DNA of 31,504 nucleotides from JAMLIN01 sp964476625 (GTDB lineage Bacteria; Pseudomonadota; Gammaproteobacteria; Burkholderiales; Burkholderiaceae_E), in the NCBI GenBank assembly GCA_964476625.1, contig CAYZBJ010000046.1, positions 1-31,504 of the forward strand, written 5' to 3'. Within the stretch, counting starts at the first letter, position 1, and every line of letters starts with the position of its first letter. The translations under genes and the position numbers were made by a program. Below, piece after piece: positions 30,890 to 31,504 of the stretch. The notes under the pieces were generated by a model. That model was not told where the DNA came from and made no database searches. It saw nothing but the letters and a program-made list of their open reading frames with translations.

Positions 30890-31010
30890 AAATTCACCCC
30901 GATTGTCGATATCCGCAAGGTCTGTGATGGCCTGTTCGATTTCTACGGCGTTCATGGGCGCTTGGACACTCCTCTGTGAAATCGCAACTCATCGTGCTGG
31001 CGACACCAGA

Positions 31011-31504
31011 TCAATCCTTCCAAGCTCGCCCGGACAGACACGCGACCAGTGCCTCGCCCTGCTGGGCAAACTTCCTTGGATTGGTCTTCTTCAACTGCGC
31101 CAGATTGTGCAGCTTCCAGCGGATGCCTGGCAGTTGTTCGAGGTGCGCGACGCCCAGCAACGACCACTCCGGCGTGCCGGCAACCAGTGACAGCAGGAAG
31201 CGCCGCTCGTCGTCGTCCAGGCCCTGCTGGATTTCGCGCACCATGCGCTCGCGCGCGGCGAGCAGCGCATCGAGCGACACTGGCTCGGCCGTCATGCCCT
31301 GGAAGTTGTGCTCGTAGTCGTGCCGGATGTCGCGCAGCGACGGGAACAGCACTTCATGCACCGGCCGGTTACTACTGGCCAGGTAGACGATGAAAGCACG
31401 CCGGATACCAGGCGTGATGCCCTCATGCGCGAAGAGCTGCATCACGTCGAACAGGTCGCGCGGGTGCTGACGATCCAGTGCCGCCACCAGCTTGCCGCCG
31501 TACA
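31011..31504 (-). CDS. AbiEii/AbiGii-type nucleotidyltransferase toxin, C-terminal part
   Basis: The last 163 or so residues of a nucleotidyltransferase of the AbiEii/AbiGii family; the 5' end lies beyond the window. The frame is open to the right edge and enters with YGGKLVAALDRQHPRDLFDV, which matches the third and fourth conserved motifs of the family (Lys in GGK, Asp in RDLFD). A helical C-terminal half follows (ERMVREIQQGLDDDERRFLL, TPEWSLLGVAHLEQLPGIRW) to the stop TGA at 31011. AbiEii enzymes are the toxins of type IV toxin-antitoxin systems that give abortive phage infection. The antitoxin abiEi normally precedes the toxin, so it would lie to the right, outside the window. The N-terminal GS-x-R-x-D nucleotide motif cannot be checked. 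Confidence 0.85.
   Translation of the reverse strand, partial: YGGKLVAALDRQHPRDLFDVMQLFAHEGITPGIRRAFIVYLASSNRPVHEVLFPSLRDIRHDYEHNFQGMTAEPVSLDALLAARERMVREIQQGLDDDERRFLLSLVAGTPEWSLLGVAHLEQLPGIRWKLHNLAQLKKTNPRKFAQQGEALVACLSGRAWKD

Larger units (their letters stand above)
30714..31010. other. AT-richer intergenic region with hairpins, no gene seen
   Basis: About 300 bp without a convincing coding frame, containing AAAATTT and AAAAATTTTT runs unusual for this genome. Two inverted repeats are noted separately. No tRNA, integrase fragment or insertion-sequence ends could be recognised. It probably marks the junction between core genes and an acquired segment. Confidence 0.4.

Noticed and set aside
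30903..31190. 95-codon + strand frame over the junction and toxin gene
   Set aside because: No ribosome site and overlaps the AbiEii gene on the other strand, which has clear motifs.
1..31504. CRISPR arrays, tRNA or rRNA genes, insertion sequences, riboswitches
   Set aside because: Looked for by eye on both strands; no regularly spaced repeats, cloverleaf, transposase or known aptamer pattern was seen. A program such as tRNAscan-SE or Infernal would be needed to exclude them fully.

Overview
The window is GC-rich, densely packed bacterial chromosome, most likely from a gammaproteobacterium of the Xanthomonadales (Lysobacter/Luteimonas/Xanthomonas-like). This assignment rests on recognisable gene families (NhaB, the TamA-TamB pair, an Ada-type methyltransferase beside a 2OG-Fe(II) oxygenase, a secreted lysine/alanine-rich C-x10-C protein, CsbD). 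No rRNA marker is present, so it is an inference.

Left part (1-10.3 kb): a stress and metal block. It holds the 3' end of a haem catalase, then convergently a translationally coupled SDR (glucose-1-dehydrogenase type) and GH15 glucoamylase/trehalase pair. A near-perfect 44-bp palindrome overlaps a sigma70-like promoter in front of a PadR regulator and a siderophore-interacting (ferric reductase) gene, the layout of E. coli yqjI-yqjH. Convergent to these lie a 2OG-Fe(II) oxygenase and a truncated ada gene that keeps only the methyltransferase half. Then follow a sigma-factor-like orphan, a small secreted C-x10-C protein, a CsbD protein, a three-PAS LuxR regulator and a small proline-rich ORF with a strong Shine-Dalgarno site.

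Centre (10.45-21.5 kb): six genes on the + strand whose stop and start codons overlap at every junction: fadE, a fadI-like thiolase, a fadJ-like multifunctional enzyme, an acetyl-CoA hydrolase/transferase, an 850-residue fusion of NAD-dependent epimerase, SPW membrane repeat and VKOR-like domain, and a CaCA-type cation exchanger. The first four make a complete fatty-acid beta-oxidation set with CoA recycling. The last two link it to a membrane redox/ion function that is not obviously part of beta-oxidation. This is the most unusual unit here.

Right part (21.6-31.5 kb): nhaB on the - strand, divergent from a tandem-domain universal stress protein that is followed after 19 bp by tamA and tamB (outer-membrane protein/lipid transport). 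After tamB the sequence becomes AT-richer, with an unrecognised small ORF, hairpins and no clear gene for several hundred bases. The window ends inside an AbiEii-type toxin gene on the - strand, so the right edge looks like the start of an accessory region.
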